From: Lycorma delicatula
Lineage: Eukaryota > Arthropoda > Insecta > Hemiptera > Fulgoridae
Length of the DNA stretch: 64,000 bases
Direction of reading: 5' to 3'
Assembly: GCF_047948215.1 (NCBI RefSeq)
Contig: NC_134455.1
Location: forward strand, 154,300,575-154,364,574
Shown here: one piece after another, positions 33,064-43,169 of the stretch
Position numbering within the stretch: position 1 is the stretch's first letter
Layout: every line of letters starts with the position of its first letter
The notes under the pieces: generated by a model
What the model saw: the letters and a program-made list of their open reading frames with translations, nothing else
The model's database searches: none
Told to the model about the DNA's origin: nothing
Program-made: the position numbers and the translations under genes

Positions 33064-33990
33064 GGCTCCAGGGATTGCTGTCAAGCTCTTCGCAGAGCCT
33101 GATCCAGCAATCCTTTTTACTTCTCTTAATAGGCTTATTGAGCGTTCTTCTTGCCTCGAGGTATCTATTGGCTATTTCCTGGTACCCTTCTCTGTTATTT
33201 CTAAGAATACGTTGTTTCCTTCTCCTAAGGGACTGGAGCTCTTGTCTCATTGCTTCAATTTCAGCAGTCCACCAATATACGGAGCGCCTCCTTGTATTGT
33301 TAGATGCCATTCTGTCCATTTCCTGCTTTATTATATTAGATAAAGCCTCAAGTGATTGTTGATGTCTATCAGACAGTCTACTTGCAGTCCTGTTGACGAT
33401 TGTGACGGAGTGCACTTCACGCCTGAAATCTACGTCTTTCAGATCCAAGATAGAGGCGCGGTGATCGCTCGCTATATCTTCTGAGAGAACCATCCACTGG
33501 TACTGATTCCTCCTCCACCTACAGTCCAGGATGGCGAGGTCAAGCACCGACCGATGACCTCTCGCTATGTACGTGGGCGTATCGTCATTAATGCAGATGC
33601 AGCCGGCAGTTTCCAGGAGATCGGCAAGGATCTGTCCCCTCCTGTTGGTGTGTCGACTGCCAGCCGCCACCATTTTGCTGTTAAAATCACCCAACATTAC
33701 GATCCTCTTGGTTGAATTGGTAATCACACCTTGTAAAGTGTCGATGAAGTTAGTAAAGTCCGTGATCGCAATGTTGGGCGAAATGTACACACCCACGAAT
33801 AGAGTTGTTTCGGTCTCAACAGACACCACACCACTAGCTCTAACTTGAAATTCCATTGTATACTATGACTTACGTCCATAATGGCAACATCTCCCGACAT
33901 ATCAACAGTCCATCCAAGTTTGGCAGCTTCATATTTATTGGGTTCGGTGACCACAAGGAGGTCTACGTTCTCGTCTGCAACAACACGACT
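33064..33990 (-). pseudogene. LINE A endonuclease domain (ORF2 5' part)
   Basis: AP-endonuclease-like domain that would nick the target DNA. Upstream of the frameshift: NRSILAHDLISRVV, DLLVVTEPNKYEAAKLGW. Downstream: TTLFVGVYISPN, IVMLGDFNSKM, RGQILADLLE, RGHRSVLDLAIL and SDHRASILDL. The last is the SDH catalytic motif region. The tail KDCWIRLCEELDSNPWSQA leads to the RT linker found across LINE B at 30841. The 282-residue frame (33856-33008) ends in LINE B sequence. A shift near 33856-33875 separates it from its own N-terminus, which overlaps the end of gag. Confidence 0.85.
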
Positions 33991-34009
33991 AATTAAGTCG
34001 TGAGCGAGA

Positions 34010-34560
34010 ATACTCCTATTGGCATTCGCTAACATAGTCCTAATCATGCAATTTTTTCCTACATTGCCATGCTCCAGTCCTTTGTTACAATGTCCACCGC
34101 TCTTACAATCGAGGCATTGCTTAGGTTCAAGACAATCCGCTATCTTATGACCTCTGCTACCGCAGTTGAAGCACAAATCGAGCCTATCTGGGCCCTTACA
34201 TTCGTGCCTTCTATGGCTCGTGCCCCAACAACGGTAGCACCTGTCTTCATCTTCCCGGATGTACGCCCGGCAACTAATCCATCCGATTCTTATTCTTTCC
34301 TAGACCAGTTTGCATGCCGCTCTGTAAGAGGTCATGACCGTAATATTTTGTGTCTCGCCAAAACCTTTCCTCATGGATGTTATCTTGACTTCCTCGCTAG
34401 AACCCACGCGATTTATAATGGCAGCCATAACCTCTTGCTCTGTTGTGTCGCAACGACATGGTTCTTCGATACCTTCACTTATTTCGGCCAATGAGGAAAT
34501 GGTCTTGCTCGGGAGCTCCTTCTAAAGTACGAGATAGACGGTCCCGAGTTGTCCAAGCTG
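34010..34560 (-). pseudogene. LINE A gag (ORF1) with three Cys/His knuckles
   Basis: RNA-binding structural protein of the R1-like element. The minus reading has TEQEVMAAIINRVGSSEEVK and ITVMTSYRAACKLV, then a TAG at 34300-34302. The same frame continues ERIRIGWISCRAYIRED and three knuckles: CYRCWGTSHRRHEC, CFNCGSRGHKIADC and CLDCKSGGHC. The first two are C-X2-C-X4-H-X4-C. ORF1 ends close to the endonuclease start, so the two frames are adjacent or overlapping. The N-terminal part is poorly conserved and its start was not found. Confidence 0.82.
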
Positions 34561-34561
34561 G

Positions 34562-34945
34562 TTACGGTTGTGCTTCTCTGTTTCGTTGGTTTTTCAGCGG
34601 GAACGAGAAGCATGACCGTGATCTGTTTTGTAAACGCTGGGCGGTGGGCGGACGGCGAGTTCTCCCTCTTCTCAGTTGCGGAGCCGGGTTAAGAGTGGGC
34701 TGCTGTGAGCTTGCTCTTCCGAAGTCTTGCGCCGCCCAGTGTGGGGCTGTCACTTCCGCTCTCGGCAGGGATTGTCCCACGGGTAAGGATATCGGAGCCC
34801 TAACTGCTACGTCCGAGCTCTGGGTGTTGGTATCGTGGATCAGGCAGTACCCGACTCCCCAACCCAGGTTAAATTTGTGGGAAACGGTGACTGAGGGAAC
34901 CCAGGCAGGATCAATGATCCGGGACACACCCAACCATCTCTCCAC
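34562..34945 (-). CDS. Unassigned frame at the LINE A 5' end
   Basis: A 127-residue minus frame begins MERWLGVSRIIDPAWVPSVT and ends in a proline/arginine-rich part. It lies just upstream of the gag region, so it may be leader sequence or a gag N-terminus. I see no domain. The region is GC-richer than its flanks, like the rest of LINE A. Confidence 0.35.
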   Translation of the reverse strand: MERWLGVSRIIDPAWVPSVTVSHKFNLGWGVGYCLIHDTNTQSSDVAVRAPISLPVGQSLPRAEVTAPHWAAQDFGRASSQQPTLNPAPQLRRGRTRRPPTAQRLQNRSRSCFSFPLKNQRNREAQP

Positions 34946-34984
34946 CTGTACCTTGCAACATACTGACTAGCGAAAAATAGGATT

Positions 34985-36410
34985 ATGGATAATTCAACAT
35001 CCACAACGTCCGTCACAGAGGGTCCAGGTAAAAACCCTCATTCTATAGAGCCTCTGTTTTCGCTGGCGAAGAGAAGAAATAGCGTCTAGTTTAGCGACAA
35101 AGAAGAATTCATTGTTTTGGAAATGATGGCTCGAACGAAGTTTTGACCGAAAAGTAGTAGACCGATTCTGAAATATTTTGTCAAGAAAAAGAAAGGCGAT
35201 TTTACGAAGACTAACTCTTTCGTGATAGCTCAAGTCATCACAGAAGCCGCCGGAGGTCCGGTAAAGGATGTCAATAAAACTGCAGTTGGACTATTGTAGA
35301 AACCGTGAATGACATACTATCATCACGGTTACTTAAAGCTAAGAAAATTGGAGTACTAGACGTTGAGGTTATGCCGCATAGTACATTAAATATCAAAGAA
35401 TGTTCTTGTATGTAGAAATTTATTGAAATGCAGCGAAGAAGAAATCGTCGAAGAATTGCATGCTCAAGGAGTTGTTGCGTGTCAACGATTGAATACAACG
35501 AAAAGAGAAGTCCCTCCACGTCGCACGTCCTGACCTTCAATAAACCGAAGTGTCCCGAAAAGATTAAGGCAGGTTTTCATAGATTGGATGTCTGAGGTGA
35601 ACCAATCTATCCCGATGGCCCAACCAGGGATCCACCTGTACGTGTCAACTGTCATGGACACCATTCTGCAAAATCTCGAAATAGTCCTGTTTACAAGGAA
35701 GAAGTAGCTATTCAGGACGTCAAGACGATACAAAAGTTTAGCTACTTGGAAGCTAGGAAGATTGTGATCTTAGAACGCCAGGTTGCGTCATACGCGCAGG
35801 TTGGTGCAGCTTCTGTACCTGCAAAGGACATAATATCGGAAATAGCACTGGTCCTCGCAAATATGGTCGATCACATCATCAATCAGAAAATGAAGAGACG
35901 ACCATCACGAGGAAATAATCCAAAGTCGACGTTTCCGTAGAAAATAACTTCTCAAAGCCAAAGTTTGAGCCTACAATTTGTACACCAGTTAAGGCAAAAG
36001 AAACAATAACCGAGAGAAAGACTGAGCCAACTAAAACTAAAGTAAAGTATAAAAAATTACCCATCCAGTGTCCGCGAAACCAGAAGTAATGATATTCGAA
36101 AAGGATGATTTTCAAGAACCAACTACAGAGCCTCCGAAAGCACGGAGGCCTTCAGCCGAGAGGGCACAAACTTTGGCGCCCCACATGTTTTAGCGGTGAG
36201 TGCATTCATTAGTGTGATGTACTTATGACAGTGCCAACGGAGTCGGTGTCATCTGATGCCAGCAGCAAGAGATCCTCAACGACTTACGGCGGAGGACCTG
36301 AAGACTCCACCTCTGAGGCTTCAGATACCTTGAAATTCGACAATGAGTCTTTCAGGAAAGTGGTTAAACGGAACAAGAAAGGACGGCCTAACGGAAAACC
36401 TACGCGATAA
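34985..36410 (+). pseudogene. Decayed gag (ORF1) of I/jockey-type LINE
   Basis: The plus-strand reading from ATG 34985, in shifting frames, gives KYFVKKKKGDFTKTNSFVIA, QVITEAAGGPVKDVNKT, SRLLKAKKIGVLDVEVMPH, NVLVCRNLLKCSEEEIVEEL, HAQGVVACQRLN, a knuckle relic with VNCHGHHSAKSRNSPVYKEE, and KFSYLEARKIV. This is the characteristic order of I/jockey LINE gag ('S.F.I...I...AG.VK', 'C.DLL..S..EI..EL..QGV', 'CPVYK.E..I', 'SY.EARK'). The end at 36225-36410 is serine-rich and closes with KRNKKGRPNGKPTR. Many stops and shifts. The first knuckle cysteines are lost. Confidence 0.72.
36225..36410 (+). pseudogene. ORF1 C-terminal tail of I-like LINE
   Basis: The 61-residue open frame is serine/threonine-rich and ends in a basic KRNKKGRPNGKP stretch, as LINE ORF1 tails often do. 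It is the last coding part before the 3' UTR. No ATG of its own is implied. Confidence 0.55.
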
Positions 36411-36589
36411 TGATTGAGATAAATAATGACCAACATATTTTTTTAAAGAATTTTAAAGAATCTTAATCAAAGAAGAGTTTTAATTTATTTTGTTTGACAG
36501 TGAACTTAGTTTTACAGTGTTGATAACATTTTGTAAAAAATGGTTTCAGAGTTAATGAGTATTTGAAGTGTTTTTTTTTTTTTTTAAAG

Positions 36590-36810
36590 TACCAGTTTTA
36601 TATGTTCAAGTGCCCTTTACACCCTTGTCATGTTGTATTGCTTTTGAGGTTTTACAATACACTTTGACAAATTTATTTCTGGATGACTAAGACAAGTCTA
36701 CTAACTATGTCGCTTGTGCTATTAACAGGAAGGGGAAGAAATTTTCTTTTTGGTGTGGAAGGAGCTAATGATCATAGCAGTCGATGCCCCTAAAACTTAA
36801 AAAAAAAAGA
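36590..36810 (+). other. I-like LINE 3' UTR and poly(A)
   Basis: It has the 'CCCTTTACACCCTTG' block and the terminal 'CTAATGATCATAGCAGTCGA', followed by 'TGCCCCTAAAAC' and A-runs, paralleling 5930-6060. The conserved terminal motif is probably the RT recognition end. Confidence 0.85.
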
Positions 36811-36819
36811 GAAATATAT

Positions 36820-39075
36820 ATTCAGCATATAAAAAAAAACATAAAACGCCTTACTTTTCGTGATAAGCATGCCAGGGAATGCTTGTTTATCTTTGAAATG
36901 GCTGTATCATTTTCTGTAGTAATCAGTCTTATGCTGATATGGGACAGTATACTCGTATGTTTGCCAATGAGGTTAAAGATTAAATTTTAATAACTTTCTT
37001 CTGTATAAATAGACTTCATCATTGTGATTTTTCTTTAATAAACTCAAGAGAAACTAAAGAATAGTACTCCTTTTTTATAATTTTAACTTGACTATCAATC
37101 GCCTCTTGTTAACAAAGGAAACATGGCGATATTTCAACAGTTTATTTACAAAACTTTTTTTACAGAAAAAAATATATAAAAAAACATAGGAGATAAAAGG
37201 TTCAAATCTTATAATGCAACTTAAAACTTTCATCCCCCAATCCCCCTCAATTTCATATGAAAAAATGCTTGATAGTTAAAAAAAAGGAATAATTTGTCTG
37301 CAGAAAAATCCTGAAAAAAACAAAAGGACTCAAACTGTTTTGACTCTTTGTTCCCTTAAGGACCTCAATCCTTCTAGCCCCCTAAATTATCAAAAATTGA
37401 AATAGGTGTTATTCAAACAATCTTTTTTTTAAATGTATTCTCTCTTCAACAGGATTAAAAATCATATTGCAGAATAGGTTTATTCCCTTCTTGAACTCCA
37501 GAGGGCTAATGCTCTGGAGTGCTCTTGCACTCCAGAGCATTAGCCCTTTTCATTATTGGAATGAAAAGTTAATTGAAAACCATGTACTAATCGTTCCCAT
37601 TTAACAATTTTCAAATATCTCTATTATATAAGTGTTACTATTACATAGTATATAACTATTATATAAATGTTATAAAAACTTATTTTGTATCTATGAGCAG
37701 CTCTTATTCATTTTTTGTGGATACGATATTTACTACTTCTATGAATGATAGTATTATATATCCACCACCCGGGCGAAACCACGTATTGTGTCGTATGAAA
37801 ATGGGTTTTTGTGTTTTATTTCAAATGAAACTCATAGAAATAATCCTAATACAAGATTATTTGTTAAAGAGCATTATACTTCACGTTTCTTTGCGAAATA
37901 ATAAATATTAATACATAAAATAAGAAATCCGAAATGTTTGTGTCCTGCAAATTCCCGCCAACGACATACGAACTCGGTAATCATTTTTCACTTTTTTCTG
38001 AGGTTAGACAGGATTATATAATGGAATTTTTTACGACGGAATGCTCTTCTGGGTGGAATAACCTACAAAAGAGAAAGACGTAAAGAACATTTTAATGTAT
38101 GAAAAATGCTATATCTGTCTGGTATTCAAACCAGGAACTTTGAGATTAATGATGGTGACAATCATTCATTAATGAAAAGTTTCTCAATTTAAAATTTTAT
38201 TTTTTGAATACTAAAGTTTGATTTATAATCATTGTTTTTTATTTCGTTTTAGGCCGAGCAAATGGAAAACAATTAAATACTTTATACTACAAATTCGTAT
38301 AAAGTAAATACCAGCACTATACCAGTGGTACAAACAAGATCGATTTTTTGAAACCAAAAAGACAATAATCGATTAAAGTGTTATACTAGAAATATAATAT
38401 AATACAATAATATAATATAATACATATCAAAGTTTAAAAAGAATTAAGTATTCTCAGTTAAATTGCCGTCCAAAATACTTTTATTTAACACGATACGTTA
38501 AAGCACTTCATATACAACTGAACCAAATTAGACCTTAACATCGATCTGTACATCGATTTGTTTGAGGATCATTAAATGTTATTAAATGATTTGATATCTA
38601 CAAACGAAATGAGTTCTCTAATCACTCGATTATCATTAACAGTTAAAAGAATCAGTGTTTTATTTTGTTTTTAATTTTATTGATGAGGATCTAATCAATT
38701 TCTGTCCAAAACTTATTTGTGATAACCAGTGATGTATTGCCAACAATTTATTTTTTAATTTAAAAATGAGCCTCAGCCGCTTCTCCTGTGGACTTTGTTT
38801 AAGCGTGACATACTCACTCAGAATGTATAAAAGATTCATTAATTACACTGGTCTACGTGATTTTTGTCTTACGATTACAAGTAGGTGTACTTAATGCAGA
38901 AATTTATCCTGTTTTCAAATATGTATTCGGAATTCCTGTTATTCATGGTATTCTAGGCTTCTCTCTGCATGGAAAAATGGCACACGCCACATGCTATTTG
39001 ATATCCCTATGATTTGGAGGGAACACAAAGATCACTCTTCTGACTGTTATTTCTGTTTAATTAAAGGTATTACGT
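36820..39075. other. AT-rich tract with a perfect palindrome and a possible SINE relic
   Basis: No gene recognised. The perfect palindrome at 37502-37547 is listed separately. At 37920-38150 the words 'TTTTTTACGACGGAATGCTC' and 'GGTATTCAAACCAGG' (B-box-like) hint at a decayed tRNA-derived SINE. Confidence 0.4.
37502..37547. repeat. Perfect 21-bp-arm palindrome
   Basis: Arms 37502-37522 and 37527-37547 are exact reverse complements around the loop TCTT. The core is CTCTGGAGTGC-TCTT-GCACTCCAGAG. A further partial inverted copy (CTCCAGAG) precedes it at 37497. Confidence 0.98.
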
Positions 39076-39079
39076 AAAA

Positions 39080-40400
39080 ATCAAAACATACAGTGGTGTA
39101 CCCTAACTTACAATCTGCAATGAAACCAGTTCTACAATGCGAAGAATTGCCCATACCAAAGCTACCCGAACATGTGACATTAGATGAAGAGAGCTCAGAG
39201 TCTGATGCAAGTACGGAAGAAAAAGAAACAGATTCTGGTGGTACAACTTTAGAACAAAGCGGTTCATCTGAGCCTCATTTGCTGACTCAAGAAAATGTTA
39301 ACGATCTCATATGAGATTTAGTTATCCAAAAAAACGGTCTGAAATGCTTGCTTCCCCACTAAAAGGATGGAATCTTCTTCCAAAGAAGATATGTACTTAT
39401 CGTAATCGTCATTGTGAATTAAAAGAGTATCTTTCTGAAAAAATGGCTCAATGTTTTGTAATGACTTTCTTCTTTTCTGGAGACACTTTTGTGACATGTT
39501 TTGACAACATAACCCAACAGAATCGCGCTTATTCACGGATTCCTCTAAAGCAAATTTAAAATCTATGCTTCTGCATAATGGCAATAAATTCCCATCGGTA
39601 CCTGTGGCTCACTCTACTAGTATGAAAGAAACACATAACTTTACATTTATATTGGAAAAGCTTCAATATTGAGTGTATGAATGGAATATTTGTGGTGATT
39701 TGAAGGAAATTGCAGTTATTATTGGTCTGCAGTTTGGTTACACGAAGTACTGTTGTCTTTGTGTGAATGGGATAGTAGGGACAGAAAAAAACCATTTCAT
39801 TAGAAAATAATGATCCAAATGGGAATCACTCATTCCTTAACAGAAAAATGTGAAACATGACCCCATTGTGTATTCCTAAAAATGTGTATTTACCCCTTTA
39901 AATATGAAACTAGGCTTAATGAAGAATTCCGTCAAGGCCATGGACAATACTCCTGGTTTCATGTAGTTAAAACATCCTAAAATTAGTGATGCAAAAGTTA
40001 AAGAAGGAATATTTGTGGGTCCACAAATACGATCACTAATGCATGATAAAAAGTTCGAGGAACTAGTGAATTCATTGGAGAAAGCAGCTTGGCAAGTATT
40101 CAAAATTGTTACTCGAAAGGCGGAAAATTACAGTGATATTGTGAACATCATAAAAAAATTTGGGTTGTAATATGTCGTTAAAAGTTTACTTCCTGCACTC
40201 GTACCTATATTTCTTCCCGGTAAATCATGGCGCAGTGAGCAATGAGCACGGGGAACACTTTCATCAGGAGATTTCAGCTACGGAAAAGCGGTATCAAGGA
40301 AAACGGAATCCTAATATGCTGGTCGATTATTGTAGGACCATCAAAAGGGATGCTTTACAGGCGAAATATAACAGAAAATCGTCATTTCTTACTTTCTAAG
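39080..40400 (+). pseudogene. Relic of a widespread transposon-associated protein of unknown function
   Basis: An N-terminal acidic part (PIPKLPEHVTLDEESSESD, SEPHLLTQENVNDLI) leads through a shift near 39310 to SYPKKRSEMLASPLKGWNLL. Then come KSMLLHNGNKFPSVPVAHS, GLQFGYTKYCCL, a LNMKLGLMKNSVKAMD stretch, AKVKEGIFVGPQIR, FEELVNSLEKAAWQVFK, NMSLKVYFLHSYLYFFPVN, and NEHGEHFHQEISATEKRYQG with NPNMLVDYCR. I recognise this order from many insect and cnidarian repeat-encoded proteins, where the HGE.FHQ and KRYQG.WN..ML.DYCW motifs are constant. I do not know their function. At least five frameshifts or stops; dead copy. Confidence 0.7.
40160..40399 (+). pseudogene. C-terminal block of the HGE-FHQ family relic
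   Basis: The 79-residue frame holds the best-conserved part: MSLKVYFLHSYLYFFPVNHG, SNEHGEHFHQEISATEKRYQ and NPNMLVDYCRTIKRDALQ. It ends at a stop at 40397-40399, near where family members end. The usual tryptophan of 'RWNPNML' is changed (GKRNPNML). Confidence 0.65.
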
Positions 40401-40619
40401 TGAGTCAAATGTTTGAATATATAGTAGTTAAGAATGCTAAAAGTATTAAAATGTTAGAAATTATAAAATTTCTTCTCTCGGAAATTTTTCGTGATGGAGA
40501 AAACCCGACATCATATTTGAATTCAAGAGAAAAAATGCTATCAGAATCACATATTTTTCTTCTCGAGACAAACAAAAAATTCTTTTTTGTTCCCCAGTAT
40601 TATCAGTTGTGACCAATAA

Positions 40620-41860
40620 CTCAGTTTTTTCGACTTCAGTTAAAAACTGTTGAGTTCTAATGTATCAAACGAGGATGAATGATATATCCACAAAATAAAT
40701 TCTTAATCAACTTCTGACACACTAAGTCATGCGGTGGTTAATGAGGTAGGTGATTTTTTTTAGGTAGGTATTACCATGTAGGATTTACCTGTTACATAAT
40801 GTAGGTTTCAAACGATTTTGTCTCGTGTGAATGATTTTTAGGTATGTGAAGGGTGTTCAATAACAGCGAATGAATCACCGTTATTTTTTCTTCACTGAAA
40901 AAACAAGATTGTTTGAAACTGATTGTCAAATAAAAGTGATAAACCAGAAAGGAGGATTTCATTGTTTTAAATTATTCGCTTCCGTAATATTAGTATAAAA
41001 ATTTTTTTTGTAGTAACACATATTTGATTAATTTAATACTTTTCTCATTTATTTTCTGATCTGTACTGATCTTTCAACTTTAATATCTTAAAAATTGTTC
41101 TATACTCTTTATCAGATATGACAAAGAATATAAATTTTTAAAAATGAGCAATTAATTAGAGAAATATTCATGAAAATTTTAAGAGAAATAAAATAAAAAC
41201 TCAATTAAATAATCCGAAGGTTAATATGGTAATGCATAAATAAATTTAAAAAATTAAAATTAAATCAGTGAAAATTCATCAAAGAAACGTATATTTCGTA
41301 ATTAAAAACTGAAATTTATTTACAAAAAAAAATAAAAGAAAAAGACACTGATGTAATTAAGACTTCACAATAATAGTTAAACAATTATACTTTGAATACT
41401 GATTTAAAGATATAAAAAATAAAAAAAAATGTAATAAACTAGTATTTAAAAATGAATAATGTACTCCAATTTTGATTAAAGACAACCTCGCCATAAAAAA
41501 TAATATCGTTTTTTTTCCTTTCTATCGGAAAAAATAAACAAAAACTTGATTACAAAAAAATCTAAACTAACATATAACATATACATTTTTATAAATTCTT
41601 CTTTAGAATTTCAGTGTCAAATGAAAAAAACTAAAAACCACTTAATAACCCACAATTTGTCGTTTACTTCAAAAAGTTGAAATTTAAAGGACTGAGAAAG
41701 TTCCAGTTTTAGTGCGTTTTTCATACCTACGAGTATGGAAAAACTGAATACTTTCTCTTTGTATACTTCTATAAAATATTTTTATTCGTCACGTCTGCTG
41801 ATGACACAGAGATACCAACTGTTGATAAAGACCCACATCTAGCCTCGGCGAAGCTCCAAT
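40620..41860. other. AT-rich tract with no recognised gene
   Basis: A/T-rich sequence with only short chance frames. Confidence 0.5.
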
Positions 41861-41861
41861 C

Positions 41862-42176
41862 GTGTTCATATACGAGTATATAACTGCCAGTGCATTTGTA
41901 TACTGTATACGAACTGTTGTCTTATGTATGTATGTGATATTTTGGGACTTGTTGGAGACCCCTCATGACGTACCTACTGTAATTCTATTTACTTGTGGTT
42001 TCTTAATCAGAACCAACTGTAAAAAACAGATTGAGAGAAAAAAATCTGTATTTAAAGTATGTAAGTCAACAAAAAAAGCTGTCCGTATGAAAAAAAGTGT
42101 TTGCAAGAAGATTAAAATAAAAAGACCTAAACCTATTGTTCCGTTCCACGTCGAGCCGTCCGGTGCTGCGACCTAG
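41862..42176 (+). CDS. Unrecognised 104-residue open frame
   Basis: The N-terminal half is hydrophobic (about residues 8-50: ASAFVYCIRTVVLCMYVIF, then VILFTCGFLI), so a membrane or signal segment is possible. The second half is strongly basic and cysteine-bearing (KKQIERKKSVFKVCKSTKKA, MKKSVCKKIKIKRPKPIVPF). It sits in a slightly GC-richer block followed by two copies of a 55-60-bp repeat (42217-42345). I see no known domain and no splice or promoter evidence. It could be a transposon fragment or chance. Confidence 0.25.
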   Translation: MFIYEYITASAFVYCIRTVVLCMYVIFWDLLETPHDVPTVILFTCGFLIRTNCKKQIERKKSVFKVCKSTKKAVRMKKSVCKKIKIKRPKPIVPFHVEPSGAAT

Positions 42177-42216
42177 TGGTGCTGGCGCTACCTGGAAGGT
42201 GAGGCCGTACTAGTAT

Positions 42217-42345
42217 TCTACGTTAGAATCCCGCTGAGTGGGGTCGCATTATTCATTTTGTCCGGATGGAAAATTAGTGTTAGTTATATTCTACGTCAGG
42301 ATCCCGCATAGTGCAGTCGTGTTTTCATTTCAGTCCAAGGGGACT
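42217..42345 (+). repeat. Two tandem-like copies of a ~57-bp unit
   Basis: 'ATTCTACGTTAGAATCCCGC' with 'GGGGTCGCATTATTCATTTT' (42217-42272) is repeated in diverged form as 'ATTCTACGTCAGGATCCCGC' with 'GCAGTCGTGTTTTCATTTCA' (about 42289-42345). Confidence 0.7.
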
Positions 42346-42935
42346 CATAGTTTCTTGATAATGTTTAAGTTCAATTATGTCATACATTCTTAAGTTTAAT
42401 GTAACTATTGTAATTCAATCAAAATATCACGGTCGACAAGAAATTAAATATAACGATTCAAGAAGAACATAGCGTTGCTTAATTTCATCATCTCCACCTC
42501 ATCAAAAAAAATACAGTCCACACTAACTCTAAATTCTACCACCTATGGCTTGCATCTTAAAATAAGAGAAAAATGGGAGAAAAACGATGTAAAGGGATTG
42601 CTATCGATCATGAGCTAAGAGAGTTCTAGAGAGAAGAATACTTTTATGTTTTAAATGCATCTTGATAAATATAAAGAATTCAGATTTTTAATTAATTATA
42701 ATAACGTCAACCGAAAGCTAAGGATCACTAGAATATGGTAATATTTAAGCTATTATCTGTCTCTTAACTTTTCTAGGTAATTTAAAAAATATATATATAT
42801 TTTACCGTGAAGTAGTTTGTATATCATTTGTATATCCAATGTCATACTACGCAATGATGAAGATGAAAAAAAAGATTTTAAATTGTCCACTTGTACAATA
42901 TAACTTTTCGTAAAAAAAAAAAATTAATTAAAATA

Positions 42936-43168
42936 CCGGCCTCCGTGACGTAAGTGGTAGCGTCTTGGCCTTTCATCCGGAGGTCCTGGGTTCGAATCCC
43001 GTTCAGGCATGGCACTTTTCGTACGCTACATTTCCATATCCCACGCACAAACTGCAAGCTTATGTGGCGATATCATCTAGCAAAAAAAGAAAAACCTTTC
43101 TCTAAGGAAAGGAAAAATTTACAATGTGGCCACTAGAGGAGTTCCTCTAGAAAATACAAAAAATTAAT
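42936..43168 (+). mobile_element. tRNA-headed SINE, family S2, copy 1
   Basis: It has A-box-like 'GTAAGTGGTAGCGTC' and B-box 'GGGTTCGAATCCCG', then 'CAGGCATGGCACTTTTCGTA' and an A-rich tail with the palindrome CTAGAGGA-GT-TCCTCTAG. A second copy is at 45755-45945. There is no proper acceptor stem pairing, so it is not a functional tRNA gene. Similar A-rich words flank both sides, but no clear target duplication is proven. Confidence 0.8.
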
Positions 43169-43169
43169 C

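Larger units (their letters stand above)
33058..34970 (-). mobile_element. LINE A: R1-like retrotransposon, 5' half
   Basis: Minus strand, 5' to 3': a leader or gag N-terminal region (34945-34562, uncertain), gag with three Cys/His knuckles, and an apurinic-type endonuclease, running into the site where LINE B inserted. A in-frame TAG (34300-34302) and a frameshift near 33856-33875 disable it. It is older than LINE B, which lies inside it. Confidence 0.85.
34975..36810 (+). mobile_element. I-like LINE with ORF1 and 3' tail only
   Basis: A decayed gag (ORF1) is followed within 200 bp by the 3' tail shared with the I-clade element at 5.8-6.04 kb: 'GTGCCCTTTACACCCTTG', later 'GAGCTAATGATCATAGCAGT' and 'CGATGCCCCTAAAA', then poly(A). 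No endonuclease, RT or RNase H lies between. Either ORF2 was deleted or this is a gag-only, non-autonomous lineage. Its 5' end lies head to head with that of LINE A. Confidence 0.75.

Noticed and set aside
33021..33362. MGWWREKCQ open frame, echoed by MGWCREKCQ at 63390
   Set aside because: The shared start is only the LINE B 3' terminus read as protein. The rest is antisense to the LINE A endonuclease.
42936..43010. Possible functional tRNA gene
   Set aside because: It has a good B box and tRNA-like spacing, but the acceptor arms do not pair. The sequence continues into a SINE body, and a sibling lies at 45.8 kb.
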